From: Candidatus Cloacimonadota bacterium
GTDB taxonomy: Bacteria; Cloacimonadota; Cloacimonadia; Cloacimonadales; TCS61
DNA: 6,093 nt
Reading direction: 5' to 3'
NCBI GenBank assembly: GCA_030667725.1
Contig: DAOUVH010000068.1
Location: 1-6,093 of the forward strand
Positions within the stretch are counted from its first letter, which is position 1; every line of letters begins with the position of its first letter. The position numbers and the translations under genes were made by a program. Positions 5,798-6,093 of the stretch are shown here, one piece after another. The notes under the pieces were generated by a model. The model was not told the DNA's origin, made no database searches, and was given only the letters and a program-made list of their open reading frames with translations.

Positions 5798-6093
5798 ATG
5801 AAAAAAATTAAAAATATTGCCATCATCGCTCATGTTGATCACGGCAAGACCACTTTGGTTGATGGAGCTTTAAAGCATTCCGGGATCTTTAGAGAAAATG
5901 AGAATATAGCTGAGCGCGTGATGGATAGCAATGATCTGGAAAGGGAGCGGGGGATAACCATATTCTCCAAAAATGCCTCTCTTACCTATAAAGATTATAA
6001 AATAAATTTAGTTGATACACCAGGTCATGCCGATTTTGGCGGTGAAGTTCAACGCATTATGAAAATGGTGGATGCTGTTTTGTTATTGGTTGA
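5798..6093 (+). CDS. typA: Translational GTPase TypA/BipA (3' end missing)
   Basis: The first 98 codons encode the start of the GTPase domain of TypA/BipA, an EF-G-like ribosome-associated GTPase involved in ribosome assembly, low-temperature growth and stress adaptation. Visible motifs are the P-loop [12 protein letters not shown] (11-22), the switch I signature [14 protein letters not shown] (42-55) typical of TypA rather than EF-G or LepA, and switch [14 protein letters not shown] (73-84). The frame runs off the right edge after LLLV; the final TGA of the window is out of frame (GTT then GA). A full-length protein would be about 600 residues, so roughly 500 are missing. The ATG at 5798 fits the usual family N-terminus ([20 protein letters not shown]), with AGAGGA (5789-5794) 3 bases upstream. 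It is divergent from the membrane sensor-like gene. Confidence 0.96.
   Translation, partial: MKKIKNIAIIAHVDHGKTTLVDGALKHSGIFRENENIAERVMDSNDLERERGITIFSKNASLTYKDYKINLVDTPGHADFGGEVQRIMKMVDAVLLLV

Overview
The window is A+T-rich DNA from a bacterium, with dense genes, strong Shine-Dalgarno sequences and sigma70-like promoter words. A secreted protein with an NADase-type discoidin-like domain, a helix-turn-helix/iron-sulfur protein and an A+T-rich background with short G+C-rich palindromic islands suggest an uncultured anaerobe, possibly of the FCB group (for example Cloacimonadota) or a similar lineage. This placement is an inference; there is no rRNA or other decisive marker here. No phage, transposase, CRISPR, tRNA or rRNA sequence is visible.

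Layout. Positions 1-1178 (+) hold the 3' part of a gene for an exported protein with a DUF4424-like N-terminal region and a C-terminal NADase-type glycan-binding (discoidin-like) domain; its true start lies left of the window. Positions 1179-1338 are a convergent intergenic region with an A+T hairpin and a G+C-rich, self-complementary island. Three genes follow on the minus strand. In transcription order they are a 638-residue polytopic membrane protein (5427 to 3511) that looks like a ComP-type sensor without its kinase, a TerB-like helical protein (3409 to 2714), and a winged-helix plus 2[4Fe-4S] ferredoxin-type protein (2619 to 1339). Positions 5428-5797 are a divergent promoter region with a decayed palindromic repeat. 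From 5798 (+) the typA/bipA translational GTPase gene begins and runs off the right edge.

How the genes relate. The three minus-strand genes are co-directional but separated by about 100 bases each. The TerB-like gene has an excellent extended -10 promoter of its own in the gap, so they are better read as neighbours than as a tight operon. typA is a housekeeping gene and probably unrelated in function. The most unusual items are the kinase-less sensor, and the two G+C-rich palindromic islands, which share short words in the same order and may be diverged copies of one dispersed repeat family. I see no clear evidence of a wholly new biological system.
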